The notes under the pieces are model-generated. The model was not told the DNA's origin, ran no database searches, and worked only from the letters and a program-made list of their open reading frames with translations. A DNA stretch of 64,000 bases from assembly GCA_902791865.1 (NCBI GenBank), contig CADAXK010000005.1, positions 1 through 64,000 of the forward strand, read 5' to 3'. Positions 24,589 through 32,434 of this stretch are shown piece by piece. Position numbers and translations under genes: made by a program. This stretch comes from an uncultured Bacteroidia bacterium (GTDB lineage Bacteria; Bacteroidota; Bacteroidia; Bacteroidales; ML635J-15). Each line of letters opens with the position of its first letter. Positions within the stretch are counted from its first letter, which is position 1.

Positions 24589-24634
24589 CAAGAAACGGCG
24601 AAGCCATAGAAACTCAGAAACAGCGTAGCGAGAA

Positions 24635-24678
24635 CGGCGCAGCCCTCAACGAAGTTAACCTTTAGCTCGGCGTAAGCC
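24635..24678. repeat. 44-bp dispersed repeat, second copy
   Basis: Same sequence as 19590-19633 with two substitutions. It is embedded in a run of GAAACGGCGAAGCC-like words that reaches the start of the next gene. Confidence 0.7.
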
Positions 24679-24748
24679 AAACTTAGAAACGTGAAACAAG
24701 AAACGGCGAAACCATTGAAACGGCGTCAGCCATAAAAACTTAGAAACC

Positions 24749-25900
24749 ATGAGAAACTTAATTCTATTCATTTCATTCATTCTCTCCACATTCTGCGCCT
24801 TTTCGCAGAACATTACCGGCACTGTTGTCGATAGCGAAACCAAGCAGCCGCTGATGTACGCAAACATCTCGGTGAAGGGCAAAAGCATTGGCGCAATTAC
24901 CGATTCTACCGGGCGTTTTGAGCTTTTGCGCAAAAACCTATCAAAATCCGATACTTTGGTTTTCTCTTATCTCGGCTATTCGGTGCAACCGCTTCCCGCA
25001 AAAGATTTCCTTGACGGAAAGACCGCCGTTTGCGAACTTTCCCCCTTTGCCGAAACCTTGCAGGATGTCGATGTGTATCCGTTCTCATACTGCCAGATAG
25101 CACACAAGTACGATTCCATAATTCGGATTAGCAGGAACTTGCCACCATTCAACACTACTGCTGTATTCAAAAAGTTAGTCATTGAAAACGACACAATACG
25201 CAACATATACGAAATCACGCTGCTAACTTACAACAATTACAGCGAAGACATTTTCCAATGCAAGGTTATCGGAGAAAAGTCGTACTCGTGCAACACGACA
25301 TACCCAACGAATATAATCTATGCGGCGAAACTTCTTGATTTGAATCTGTACAAACGCTTGTTAGTTGAAAAGAATTGCGACAAATACAACTACGAAATTG
25401 CAGAGCGTTTTGGCAAGGATACAATAGGCGTAGTTGTTACACCAATGAAAAGGTCGCAGGAAAGGCATTTCGACTATGCACAGATAGTGTTCGACACGGT
25501 TCGTGGCATTCCGCTTTCGTATTCGTACCGCCGCAAGCAAAATATTATTCAAATTGGAGGCAAGGTACATGTTAAGTTTTTCGACTGCTACGAAACCGAC
25601 CACAGCCAGTATGCGTATGTGGGCAACCGTCTGCTTATGCGATTTTCGAGTGTGCTTGAAGACCAGCACTACAAGGTAGGCAAACGGGTTGTACACAGGC
25701 AAACATACTGCACATACGAAAATGTATCGTTCAAATTCGACAATGTTGTACGACTTGAAGAAAGCGAATGTTACAACCACATGGACGCTTCCAATGCCAA
25801 ATATTTTGAAGGAAAGGACTGCGACCGATGGGCTGGCTTGTCGTTGGACGAACTGAAAAATATATTTTGGATGAAACCGCGGATGCTTGGGGAAAAATGA
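24749..25900 (+). CDS. Carboxypeptidase-regulatory-like domain protein
   Basis: 383 residues with a signal peptide (1-19, cleavage after AFS). Residues about 20-110 are a CarboxypepD_reg-like (CarbopepD_reg_2) beta-sandwich: ITGTVVDSETKQPLMYANISVKG, GAITDSTGRFEL and DTLVFSYLGY are the standard strands. This domain usually opens TonB-dependent receptors and other envelope proteins. The C-terminal 270 residues have no plug or barrel and are probably a soluble beta-rich periplasmic or surface domain. There are no neighbours of related function. Confidence 0.8.
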   Translation: MRNLILFISFILSTFCAFSQNITGTVVDSETKQPLMYANISVKGKSIGAITDSTGRFELLRKNLSKSDTLVFSYLGYSVQPLPAKDFLDGKTAVCELSPFAETLQDVDVYPFSYCQIAHKYDSIIRISRNLPPFNTTAVFKKLVIENDTIRNIYEITLLTYNNYSEDIFQCKVIGEKSYSCNTTYPTNIIYAAKLLDLNLYKRLLVEKNCDKYNYEIAERFGKDTIGVVVTPMKRSQERHFDYAQIVFDTVRGIPLSYSYRRKQNIIQIGGKVHVKFFDCYETDHSQYAYVGNRLLMRFSSVLEDQHYKVGKRVVHRQTYCTYENVSFKFDNVVRLEESECYNHMDASNAKYFEGKDCDRWAGLSLDELKNIFWMKPRMLGEK

Positions 25901-25912
25901 GGATTATATAGT

Positions 25913-25934
25913 ACAGACGCAAAATTTTGCGTCT
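25913..25934. repeat. Palindrome ACAGACGCAAAATTTTGCGTCT
   Basis: Third exact copy, 12 bp after a stop codon, again followed by CAAC. Confidence 0.7.
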
Positions 25935-26121
25935 CAACAGTTTTTTACCTTGCCAGCTAATTCAGACGAAAAATATTGACTTTATGGGGCGTTGATAACA
26001 AACAAAACTGCAGCAAAAATTCTTTCATTTCTGCAAAACCGAGGCATAACTCTTTGATTTACAACGATATACAACTAAACAAAAAAAACTCACCAAATAC
26101 ATTATTTTAACTACAAATTAC

Positions 26122-26129
26122 TACATTTG
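26122..26129 (+). promoter_or_regulatory. -7 box of the membrane protein gene at 26168
   Basis: TACATTTG, consensus TAnnTTTG, 38 bp before ATG 26168. Confidence 0.55.
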
Positions 26130-26167
26130 CTTCGTTAAAATTATTATTCACTAAAAACGAAATCAGA

Positions 26168-26524
26168 ATGAAAAAGAAATTAGCATCAGGAATTGTAGAA
26201 CTGCTTATTGGTGCAGGTGGTTTTGTCGCGGTACTTCTTTGCGAACCTAAATTTTGGGGTGTTGCATTGTTAGGACTTGGACTATGGGTAATCATTGCAT
26301 TGTTCATAAAGACAAACGAAGAAATGCCGGAAAAGGCAAAGAAATTCGCTAGGTCAACCAACATTATCTGCGCTTGTATATGGTTGCTGGTTGCGGCATA
26401 CTTGTATTTCTGCCCAACGGAAAAATTCACCGACAATACGGTTTGGATTTATATTTCAACCTACATCTTCCTAATCGCGCACGGCGTATCGAGCATAGGC
26501 GTTGCCATCAGGATGAAGAAATAA
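26168..26524 (+). CDS. Hypothetical four-helix membrane protein
   Basis: 118 residues with hydrophobic segments at about 8-28, 34-50, 65-85 and 93-114, short loops, and basic ends (MKKKLA and RMKK) that favour cytoplasmic termini. No family is recognised. It is monocistronic, with its own promoter box and a repeat-filled spacer after it. Confidence 0.6.
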   Translation: MKKKLASGIVELLIGAGGFVAVLLCEPKFWGVALLGLGLWVIIALFIKTNEEMPEKAKKFARSTNIICACIWLLVAAYLYFCPTEKFTDNTVWIYISTYIFLIAHGVSSIGVAIRMKK

Positions 26525-26616
26525 ATTGGCAAGGAAATAAACAATATCAAAACCATTTCAAACAACCATAAACAACTTGAAACTTAGAAACAATTAGAAA
26601 CGGCGAAGCCATTGAA

Positions 26617-26660
26617 CGGCGAAGCCCTCAACGAAGTTAACCTTTAGCTCGGCGTAAGCC
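26617..26660. repeat. 44-bp dispersed repeat, third copy
   Basis: Same sequence as 19590-19633 and 24635-24678. It lies within GAAACGGCGAAGCC words between two small membrane protein genes. Confidence 0.7.
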
Positions 26661-26728
26661 AAACTTAGAAACCCAGAACCTTAGAAACAATATCAAACCA
26701 TTTAAAAACCAACTAAAAACACAACATT

Positions 26729-27127
26729 ATGTCACAAATTAAAATTGAACTTCTGCCTATTTGGATAAAATTTGTCGGACTTGCAATTATAGCAGTCGGA
26801 ATCGTTTTACTGGTTATGTCCGCAATCGATGGTAACATATCTTGTTCTCAGCCCACATTGGACTTGCTGGCAGCAAACACAATTATTTTGGCGGGGCTGA
26901 TATTGGTTGCTTTTTCAAAAGACAAAAACGAAAACGAATCAAACATGACATTCAGGCACAAGACATTCTTCTGGTCTGCTTTAGTGCATTGCTTATTTTT
27001 TATGTTCTTCTCGTTTTCACACACAACTGTACACCTGATTAGTTTCCCCGCAATAATGGGCATGAACTCATTGATTGCACTATATATCATACTTTATCGC
27101 ATTTTCAAATTAAAAGGCAATCGATAA
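26729..27127 (+). CDS. Hypothetical four-helix membrane protein
   Basis: 132 residues with helices at about 12-32, 46-62, 78-100 and 104-123. The second loop is Lys/Asp/Glu-rich (KDKNENES). It has the same general layout as the protein at 26168, but no clear sequence identity. It is followed by a terminator hairpin at 27135-27158. Confidence 0.6.
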   Translation: MSQIKIELLPIWIKFVGLAIIAVGIVLLVMSAIDGNISCSQPTLDLLAANTIILAGLILVAFSKDKNENESNMTFRHKTFFWSALVHCLFFMFFSFSHTTVHLISFPAIMGMNSLIALYIILYRIFKLKGNR

Positions 27128-27134
27128 ATCAAAT

Positions 27135-27158
27135 CGGACGGTTGAATGCCGTCCTTTT
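27135..27158 (+). terminator. Terminator GGACGG/CCGTCC with T-run
   Basis: A six-pair stem with loop TTGAATG and TTTTTAT after it, 8 bp beyond the stop at 27127. The loop is the same as in the hairpin at 21567. Confidence 0.75.
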
Positions 27159-27178
27159 TATTGTATTACTTGCTGTAA

Positions 27179-27805
27179 ATGAAATCAAGATTAATAACCA
27201 TTTGTTTGCTTCTTGGACTGCTATTTTCAAGTTGCTCTTCATTGATGTTCTGCATTATGGGCATAAAACAGCCAGCCGAGTGCGATATGGGAAAGATAAT
27301 GGCTTGTTCCAATAAATTCGGAATCCCAGCCAACTCATCATACTGCCTGAACACGACCTACTTGTCCGACATTCTACAATCTGGAAAAAATGACACCGTA
27401 CTACGGAACAACCTTATGCAACCGCTGCAAATCAGATTCTACCAAAAGACCGACACACTGTTATCATTGCAACTGAATTGTACTGCTGGTGGTTTCCCAA
27501 ACCTGAAATGGAACAAGCGCGGTCAACTAAACACGATTCCACCAAATTTCACCGTGGATGTTGATACCTGCCTGTTGTTTTGCAAGGATGTAAAATATTT
27601 GATACCAATAAGTAACGATTGCCATTCCTTTGATTATTACAACAATGCCGACTACAACATAATTTTGTTCTGGTCGGTATTTATGAACAGGCAAAGCAAA
27701 ATCCTAATCCGCGAAATACAGGATTACCAGAAGCGTTTCCCCGACAAGAAAATGAATGTCCTATATGTAAACACCGACAAGATTTTCAGCATATTGGAGA
27801 AATAG
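27179..27805 (+). CDS. Hypothetical lipoprotein, 208 residues
   Basis: Signal MKSRLITICLLLGLLFSSC with Cys19. The mature part has several cysteines (CDMGKIMAC, CNTDTC-like spacing) and a C-terminal amphipathic half ending FPDKKMNVLYVNTDKIF. No family is recognised. It begins 20 bp after the terminator of the previous gene, so a promoter must lie within that gene's end or the hairpin region. Confidence 0.6.
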   Translation: MKSRLITICLLLGLLFSSCSSLMFCIMGIKQPAECDMGKIMACSNKFGIPANSSYCLNTTYLSDILQSGKNDTVLRNNLMQPLQIRFYQKTDTLLSLQLNCTAGGFPNLKWNKRGQLNTIPPNFTVDVDTCLLFCKDVKYLIPISNDCHSFDYYNNADYNIILFWSVFMNRQSKILIREIQDYQKRFPDKKMNVLYVNTDKIFSILEK

Positions 27806-27868
27806 CGGGACAGAGACAACTTTTTAATTTTTTTCGCAAGTCATCATTGTAAATATTAAAAGATTATG

Positions 27869-27876
27869 TACTTTTG
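27869..27876 (+). promoter_or_regulatory. Promoter of the PemK-type module
   Basis: -7 box TACTTTTG with ATTG (-33-like) ending 19 bp upstream at 27849. It is 17 bp before ATG 27894. Confidence 0.7.
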
Positions 27877-27893
27877 CAAAAAAGTAAAAGAAT

Positions 27894-28115
27894 ATGTGCA
27901 GAACCATCCGAATAACAGGTAATGACAAGATGTGCGACAGTCTTTTCTTCCTTGCAAGCGAATTGTCAAAGGAAAACGACAGCATAGTTGTTTTCGAAAC
28001 GCAGGACGAAGCAGAAGACTATACGCCCAAAGAAGTAGAGGAAGCGTTTTTTGCAGGCTCGCGGATAGCAATGGCGGAAACCGTAGCCGATATTGTCGGA
28101 TATAAATGCAAGTAA
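27894..28115 (+). CDS. Putative orphan antitoxin of a PemK/MazF module
   Basis: 73 residues, acidic (QDEAEDYTPKEVEEAFFAGSRIAMAETV), apparently helical, with no recognised DNA-binding fold. It is followed after one base by a PemK/MazF-like gene and preceded by its own promoter box, which is the usual antitoxin position and size. The acidic C-terminal half could wrap the basic toxin groove. The antitoxin role is inferred from position only. An alternative start is the Met at residue 13. Confidence 0.6.
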   Translation: MCRTIRITGNDKMCDSLFFLASELSKENDSIVVFETQDEAEDYTPKEVEEAFFAGSRIAMAETVADIVGYKCK

Positions 28116-28116
28116 T

Positions 28117-28452
28117 ATGGAATATCATCAAAGGGACTTGGTAGAAGTGAATTTCCTAATGCCGGACGGAACTATGAAACCGCACCTGTCCGTGCTAATA
28201 TCCAATGATGAACTGCAAGAAAATGACGATGGAACAATATATCTCGTCCTAATTACATCAAAAAGATACACTGACTATGTGTTTCCGATTACCGATGAGA
28301 TGTTTATGTCGTTTAAATTTGACAAGCAGAGTTATATCGCCTGTCATATAATTTCGGGATACAAGGCTTCAAATATTGTCAGGAAATGTGGCCGCATGAA
28401 ACTAGAACCGTTCAACGAAATGGTTGACAGGGTAATAGAAGCGATATTTTAA
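28117..28452 (+). CDS. PemK/MazF-family toxin
   Basis: 111 residues. The opening YHQRDLVEVNFLMPDG, the strand PHLSVLISNDEL and the later CGRMKLEPFNEMVDRVIEA follow the PemK/MazF SH3-like barrel layout. Members are mRNA or tRNA endoribonucleases. ATG 28117 is chosen because it begins 1 bp after the preceding stop, and the homology starts at that point. The family resemblance is moderate: the usual RPxLVI strand is PHLSVLI here. Confidence 0.75.
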   Translation: MEYHQRDLVEVNFLMPDGTMKPHLSVLISNDELQENDDGTIYLVLITSKRYTDYVFPITDEMFMSFKFDKQSYIACHIISGYKASNIVRKCGRMKLEPFNEMVDRVIEAIF

Positions 28453-28502
28453 TCAAACCAGCTTAAGGTCGTTTGAACTGTTCGGTAACGAGAAATAACA
28501 AT

Positions 28503-28530
28503 AAAGGATGGTCAAAAACTGTCCTTTTTT
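28503..28530 (+). terminator. Terminator AAAGGATGG with CTGTCCTTT
   Basis: A nine-pair stem with G-T pairs, a seven-base loop, then TTTTTTG. It is about 50 bp after the toxin stop. Confidence 0.7.
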
Positions 28531-28539
28531 GTTACAAAC

Positions 28540-28615
28540 CTTCAAATTATCGAATCCTCAAATTATCAAATCAATCATCGAATCTACTAAATCATTCGTA
28601 AATCGTAAATTATTA
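28540..28615. repeat. ATCGAATCCTCAAATTATC and AATCGTAAATC word array
   Basis: Word array between the terminator at 28503 and the -7 box at 28617. It has the same order as at 21567-21678. Confidence 0.6.
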
Positions 28616-28616
28616 T

Positions 28617-28624
28617 TACTTTTG
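28617..28624 (+). promoter_or_regulatory. -7 box of the nucleotide operon
   Basis: TACTTTTG, only 8 bp before ATG 28633, so the leader must be nearly absent. Confidence 0.6.
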
Positions 28625-28632
28625 CCATCGCT

Positions 28633-29214
28633 ATGGAACAAATAAAATTGACGGTTAACGGACTTGCCGACAGCAACAATATGACTGGCGCGTATGTTGT
28701 TGTGCTCTCGGTTGCACACAGCAAAAAACGTATCCCTGTAGTCATCGACGCCACCGAAGCGCAATCCATAGCAAAGAAAATAACAAGCATGGACACACCG
28801 CGTCCGCTAATCCACGAAGTGTTCTCCATTTCGATGCGGAAGTTCGACATAACTGCCGAAGAAGTGCTGATATACAAGTTCGAAGAAGGCATCTTCTACT
28901 CGCGCGTATTCTTCAGCCGTGGCGAACAGCACGAATTTGTAGAAACAAAGACTTCTGATGCCATTGCGCTCGCACTAATCTTCAACTGCCCCATTTTCAC
29001 CACATCGGAAGTCGTTGACAAGGCTGGCGTAATACTCGCCGAAGACGAGAAATACCTCAACTCCGAACGCTACTGCTTCAACCTCAAGGAAGCCGACATT
29101 GACGCGCTTAACCAGTTGATGCAAAACGCTATAGACGAAGAAGACTACGAATACGCATCTATCATCAGGGACGAAATAAATTCAAGAAACAACAAAAAGG
29201 ATAAAAATGAATAA
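28633..29214 (+). CDS. Bifunctional nuclease (DUF151) with C-terminal UVR motif
   Basis: 193 residues. Residues about 1-135 match the bifunctional nuclease/DUF151 domain: VVLSVAHSKKRIPVVIDATEAQSIA, RPLIHEVFSISMRKF, YSRVFF and KTSDAIALALIFNCPIFTT are the conserved blocks. The tail (about 155-185, LNQLMQNAIDEEDYEYASIIRDEI) is a UVR motif as in UvrB/UvrC. Members of this family have been described as DNase/RNase-active proteins, and the Bacteroidota form is generally fused to UVR. It is the first gene of a tight operon, overlapping the permease by 8 bp. Confidence 0.9.
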   Translation: MEQIKLTVNGLADSNNMTGAYVVVLSVAHSKKRIPVVIDATEAQSIAKKITSMDTPRPLIHEVFSISMRKFDITAEEVLIYKFEEGIFYSRVFFSRGEQHEFVETKTSDAIALALIFNCPIFTTSEVVDKAGVILAEDEKYLNSERYCFNLKEADIDALNQLMQNAIDEEDYEYASIIRDEINSRNNKKDKNE

Positions 29215-30493
29215 CAGCGGAATCAAATTCAGACTTATCGTGATGAATTTTCTCCAGTTCGCAATCTGGGGAGCCTACCTCACATGTATGGGAACCTACC
29301 TATTCATACACGGAATGGCAGGAAAAATTGGAATTTTCTACTCTATACAGGGTATTGTGTCAATTTTTATGCCTGCACTCATGGGTATAATCGCCGACAC
29401 AAAACTTCCTGCACAAAAAACTCTCGGTCTCTGCCACGGCATTTCAGGCATTGCAATGCTTTGCGCCGGACTGTACGGACTTATGGCTGGCGATGCGGTA
29501 GAATTCGGCACACTATTCTCAATATATACCGTTGCAGTTGCATTCTATATGCCGACACTTGCACTATCGAACTCTGTGGCTTACAACGCATTGGAAAAGG
29601 CAAACCTCGATACCGTCAAGGAATTTCCGCCAATAAGGATTTTCGGAACTATCGGTTTCATCTGCACAATGTGGATTGTTGACCTACTCGGATTCCAACC
29701 AACTGCTGCTCAGTTTGTTGTCAGTGGCGGAATTGGAATTGTCCTTGCAATTTACTCGTTCACATTGCCACACTGCCCGACAAAGATGGAAAGAAAAGAA
29801 ATAGGAAGCAACGAAACTCTCATGGACAAACTTGGATTCAGCGCATTCAAGTTATTCAAACAGAAGAAGATGGCTCTGTTTTTCATTTTTTCAATGCTAC
29901 TAGGCGTTTCGTTACAGATAACCAACGGATTCGCAAATCCTTTCCTCACAAGTTTCGAAGGCATAAACGAATATGCCGACACCTTCGGTGTTCAGCACGC
30001 AAACATACTTATTTCGCTGTCGCAGATTTCCGAAACCTTGTGCATATTGCTAATTCCATTCTTCCTCAAGCGATTCGGCATCAAGAAGGTTATGCTTATT
30101 GCAATGTTCGCTTGGGTACTTCGTTTCGGGCTTTTTGGACTTGGAAACCCGGGGTCGGGAGTATGGATGTTCATCCTTTCGTGCATAGTTTACGGTGTGG
30201 CATTCGACTTCTTCAACATCAGCGGTTCGCTCTTCGTCGATAAGGAAACCGACACATCTATCCGCTCATCTGCTCAGGGACTTTTCTTCCTGATGACCAA
30301 CGGAATAGGTGCAACAATCGGAACATTGGGAGCTCAGGCTATAGTAAACCACTTTGTATATTCGCAGGAAGGAGCCATGAACGTTTGGAACGGCTGGCAG
30401 ACAAGCTGGTATATCTTTGCCGCATACGCACTTATCGTTGCCGTATTGTTCGCAATCTGCTTCAAGTACAAACACGAAACAGAAACGAAATAA
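29207..30493 (+). CDS. Nucleoside:H+ symporter, MFS NupG family
   Basis: 428 residues with twelve membrane helices. IWGAYLTCMGTYL near the start, IADTKLPAQKTLGLCHG, VKEFPPIRIFGTIGFI and FVDKETDTSIRSSAQGLFFLMTNGIGATIG are characteristic of Bacteroidota nucleoside permeases. It imports nucleosides with protons across the inner membrane. The operon with thyA and folA suggests coupling of nucleoside salvage to thymidylate synthesis. It overlaps the preceding gene and ends 1 bp before the next start. Confidence 0.9.
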   Translation: MNNSGIKFRLIVMNFLQFAIWGAYLTCMGTYLFIHGMAGKIGIFYSIQGIVSIFMPALMGIIADTKLPAQKTLGLCHGISGIAMLCAGLYGLMAGDAVEFGTLFSIYTVAVAFYMPTLALSNSVAYNALEKANLDTVKEFPPIRIFGTIGFICTMWIVDLLGFQPTAAQFVVSGGIGIVLAIYSFTLPHCPTKMERKEIGSNETLMDKLGFSAFKLFKQKKMALFFIFSMLLGVSLQITNGFANPFLTSFEGINEYADTFGVQHANILISLSQISETLCILLIPFFLKRFGIKKVMLIAMFAWVLRFGLFGLGNPGSGVWMFILSCIVYGVAFDFFNISGSLFVDKETDTSIRSSAQGLFFLMTNGIGATIGTLGAQAIVNHFVYSQEGAMNVWNGWQTSWYIFAAYALIVAVLFAICFKYKHETETK

Positions 30494-30494
30494 T

Positions 30495-30896
30495 ATGAAA
30501 GTCTTATTGACATACATCGGTCCCGAAAACGCCATAAAGGTTGATTTTCCTATTGTCCCAGACTACGACAGCAGAATTATACTATCCAGTGCCGATTACA
30601 AAAAGATGGTCAAGATAGTGTACGACCAATTCAAGCAGATTTCTTTGGATCTTGGTGCAACGAAAAAGGAAAAGGAAATGGCTGTCACAATGTATATCGA
30701 AAACGCAACTGTACAGCATATTGACATTGTCTGGGACGAAGAAGAACAAGCCTATCTCCCACTTATTTCGATGTTGCAACCTATGAATGACTTTGACGAA
30801 GACTTGGAAGATGACGATTTCATGGACGATGACATAGATGAAACTACTCAACAAAAGAACCATCCTCACGGTAAAAAAAGAAACTTATTCAACTGA
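30495..30896 (+). CDS. Acidic hypothetical protein in the thyA operon
   Basis: 133 residues from ATG 30495, one base after the permease stop. The N-terminal two-thirds is mixed alpha/beta ([28 protein letters not shown]). The end is strikingly acidic (about 98-122, [18 protein letters not shown]) before a basic tail (HPHGKKRN). Not recognised. The TGA stop overlaps the ATG of thyA (ATGA-type), so the proteins are translationally coupled. This suggests a role in nucleotide metabolism or its control, by position only. Confidence 0.7.
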   Translation: MKVLLTYIGPENAIKVDFPIVPDYDSRIILSSADYKKMVKIVYDQFKQISLDLGATKKEKEMAVTMYIENATVQHIDIVWDEEEQAYLPLISMLQPMNDFDEDLEDDDFMDDDIDETTQQKNHPHGKKRNLFN

Positions 30897-31690
30897 TGAA
30901 ACAATATCTCGACCTACTACAGCGCGTACTTGATGAAGGCGTACGCAAAAGCGACCGCACCGGAACCGGCACAATAAGCGTGTTCGGACACCAGATGCGC
31001 TTCAACCTGCAGGACGGATTTCCCTGCCTAACAACCAAGAAGTTGCATTTGAAGTCAATAATCCACGAACTGCTATGGTTCCTCGCTGGCGACACAAACA
31101 TTAAATACTTGAACGACAACGGAGTACGCATCTGGGACGAGTGGGCGGACGAAAACGGCGACCTCGGTCATGTATATGGATACCAGTGGCGTTCGTGGAA
31201 AACTCCAGATGGACAAACCATCGACCAGATTTCAAACCTTGTGAAATCGCTCAAGGAAAATCCCGACTCGCGCCGTCACATCGTTAGCGCATGGAATGTT
31301 GCCGACATCGACAATATGGCTTTGCCACCTTGCCACGCATTGTTCCAGTTCTATGTTGCAGATGGTAAACTATCGTGCCAACTGTACCAGCGCAGTGCCG
31401 ACCTTTTCCTCGGTGTGCCGTTCAACATTGCATCGTATGCATTGCTAACCATGATGTTGGCACAAGTTTGCGACTACCAGTACGGTGAATTCATTCACAC
31501 CTTCGGCGATGCTCATATTTATCTCAACCACCTTGAACAGGTTCACACCCAGCTCGAACGCACACCGCGTCCATTGCCCAAGATGAAGATAAATCCAAAT
31601 GTAAAGGACATTTTCTCGTTCAAGTACGAGGACTTTGAATTGGTTGACTACAATCCATATCCACACATCAAAGCAGAAGTATCGGTATGA
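30896..31690 (+). CDS. thyA: Thymidylate synthase ThyA
   Basis: 264 residues, the usual bacterial length. It methylates dUMP to dTMP with methylenetetrahydrofolate. Motifs visible: [35 protein letters not shown], the catalytic Cys in [13 protein letters not shown] (about residue 146), [20 protein letters not shown] and the end [13 protein letters not shown]. It overlaps folA by ATGA, so the dihydrofolate it makes can be recycled by the next gene product. Confidence 0.98.
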   Translation: MKQYLDLLQRVLDEGVRKSDRTGTGTISVFGHQMRFNLQDGFPCLTTKKLHLKSIIHELLWFLAGDTNIKYLNDNGVRIWDEWADENGDLGHVYGYQWRSWKTPDGQTIDQISNLVKSLKENPDSRRHIVSAWNVADIDNMALPPCHALFQFYVADGKLSCQLYQRSADLFLGVPFNIASYALLTMMLAQVCDYQYGEFIHTFGDAHIYLNHLEQVHTQLERTPRPLPKMKINPNVKDIFSFKYEDFELVDYNPYPHIKAEVSV

Positions 31691-32175
31691 CAGACAGACA
31701 GATAACTATGATAGTGGCCGTTGCCGAAAACGGAGCCATCGGCAAGGACAACAACCTGCTGTGGCACATCAGCGGCGACCTCAAGCGCTTCAAGGCGATA
31801 ACTACGGGACATTCCATAATAATGGGACGCAAGACTTATCTTTCATTCCCGAAACGCCCCCTGCCCGACCGCAAGAACATAATCCTTACCACTGGCGATG
31901 CCGTTTTTGAAGGCGCTTACACCGCCAAGAACATCGAACAGGCATTTGCCCTTTGCGACAGCGACGAAGTGTTCATCATCGGTGGAGAATCAATCTATAG
32001 GCAATTTTTGCCGATGACAACCAAGATTTACCTCACACGCGTACACCGCACATACGAAGCCGACACCTTCTTCCCCACACTCAACATGGACGAATGGGAA
32101 ACCATCGACTCGGAAGAACATCTTGACGGAGAACCACCGTTTACGTATATTACATTGAGAAGGAAAGGAATGTAA
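31687..32175 (+). CDS. folA: Dihydrofolate reductase FolA
   Basis: 162 residues. It reduces dihydrofolate with NADPH. Motifs: [29 protein letters not shown], then [46 protein letters not shown] and [14 protein letters not shown]. The acidic residue Asp in SGDLKRFK is the folate-binding position. It is coupled to thyA and is the last gene of the operon. Confidence 0.98.
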   Translation: MTDRQITMIVAVAENGAIGKDNNLLWHISGDLKRFKAITTGHSIIMGRKTYLSFPKRPLPDRKNIILTTGDAVFEGAYTAKNIEQAFALCDSDEVFIIGGESIYRQFLPMTTKIYLTRVHRTYEADTFFPTLNMDEWETIDSEEHLDGEPPFTYITLRRKGM

Positions 32176-32213
32176 GGTTTCTAAGTTTAAATGGCAGGCG
32201 CCGTTTGTTGTAG

Positions 32214-32233
32214 AATCGCGCCATGGCACGATT
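32214..32233. repeat. Palindrome AATCGCGCCATGGCACGATT
   Basis: Copy of the AATCGCGCCATGGCGCGATT palindrome with one change, followed by GTACAA as at 3205. Confidence 0.7.
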
Positions 32234-32370
32234 GTACAAGAATCAGGCGCCAATGCCGTTTTATAGTAGCGATATCCATTGACAAATTATCAGCAAACAC
32301 CTTGGCAATTCACATTTTCATAAAACACTTACTTTCAATAACATAACCACTATAACTTCGCATTTTCAAA

Positions 32371-32426
32371 CAACGAAACAGGTCGCTAATGTACCAAATT
32401 ATACACATTAGCGACCGATTTCGTTG
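32371..32426. terminator. Long hairpin between convergent folA and kdsA
   Basis: CAACGAAA pairs with TTTCGTTG and, inside it, GGTCGCTAATGT pairs with ACATTAGCGACC: 8 plus 12 base pairs with one 2x2 internal loop and a 12-base terminal loop. It lies 9 bp from the kdsA stop. It is probably a bidirectional transcription or RNA-end signal, although no long U-run follows on the minus strand. Confidence 0.65.
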
Positions 32427-32434
32427 GAAAGAAT

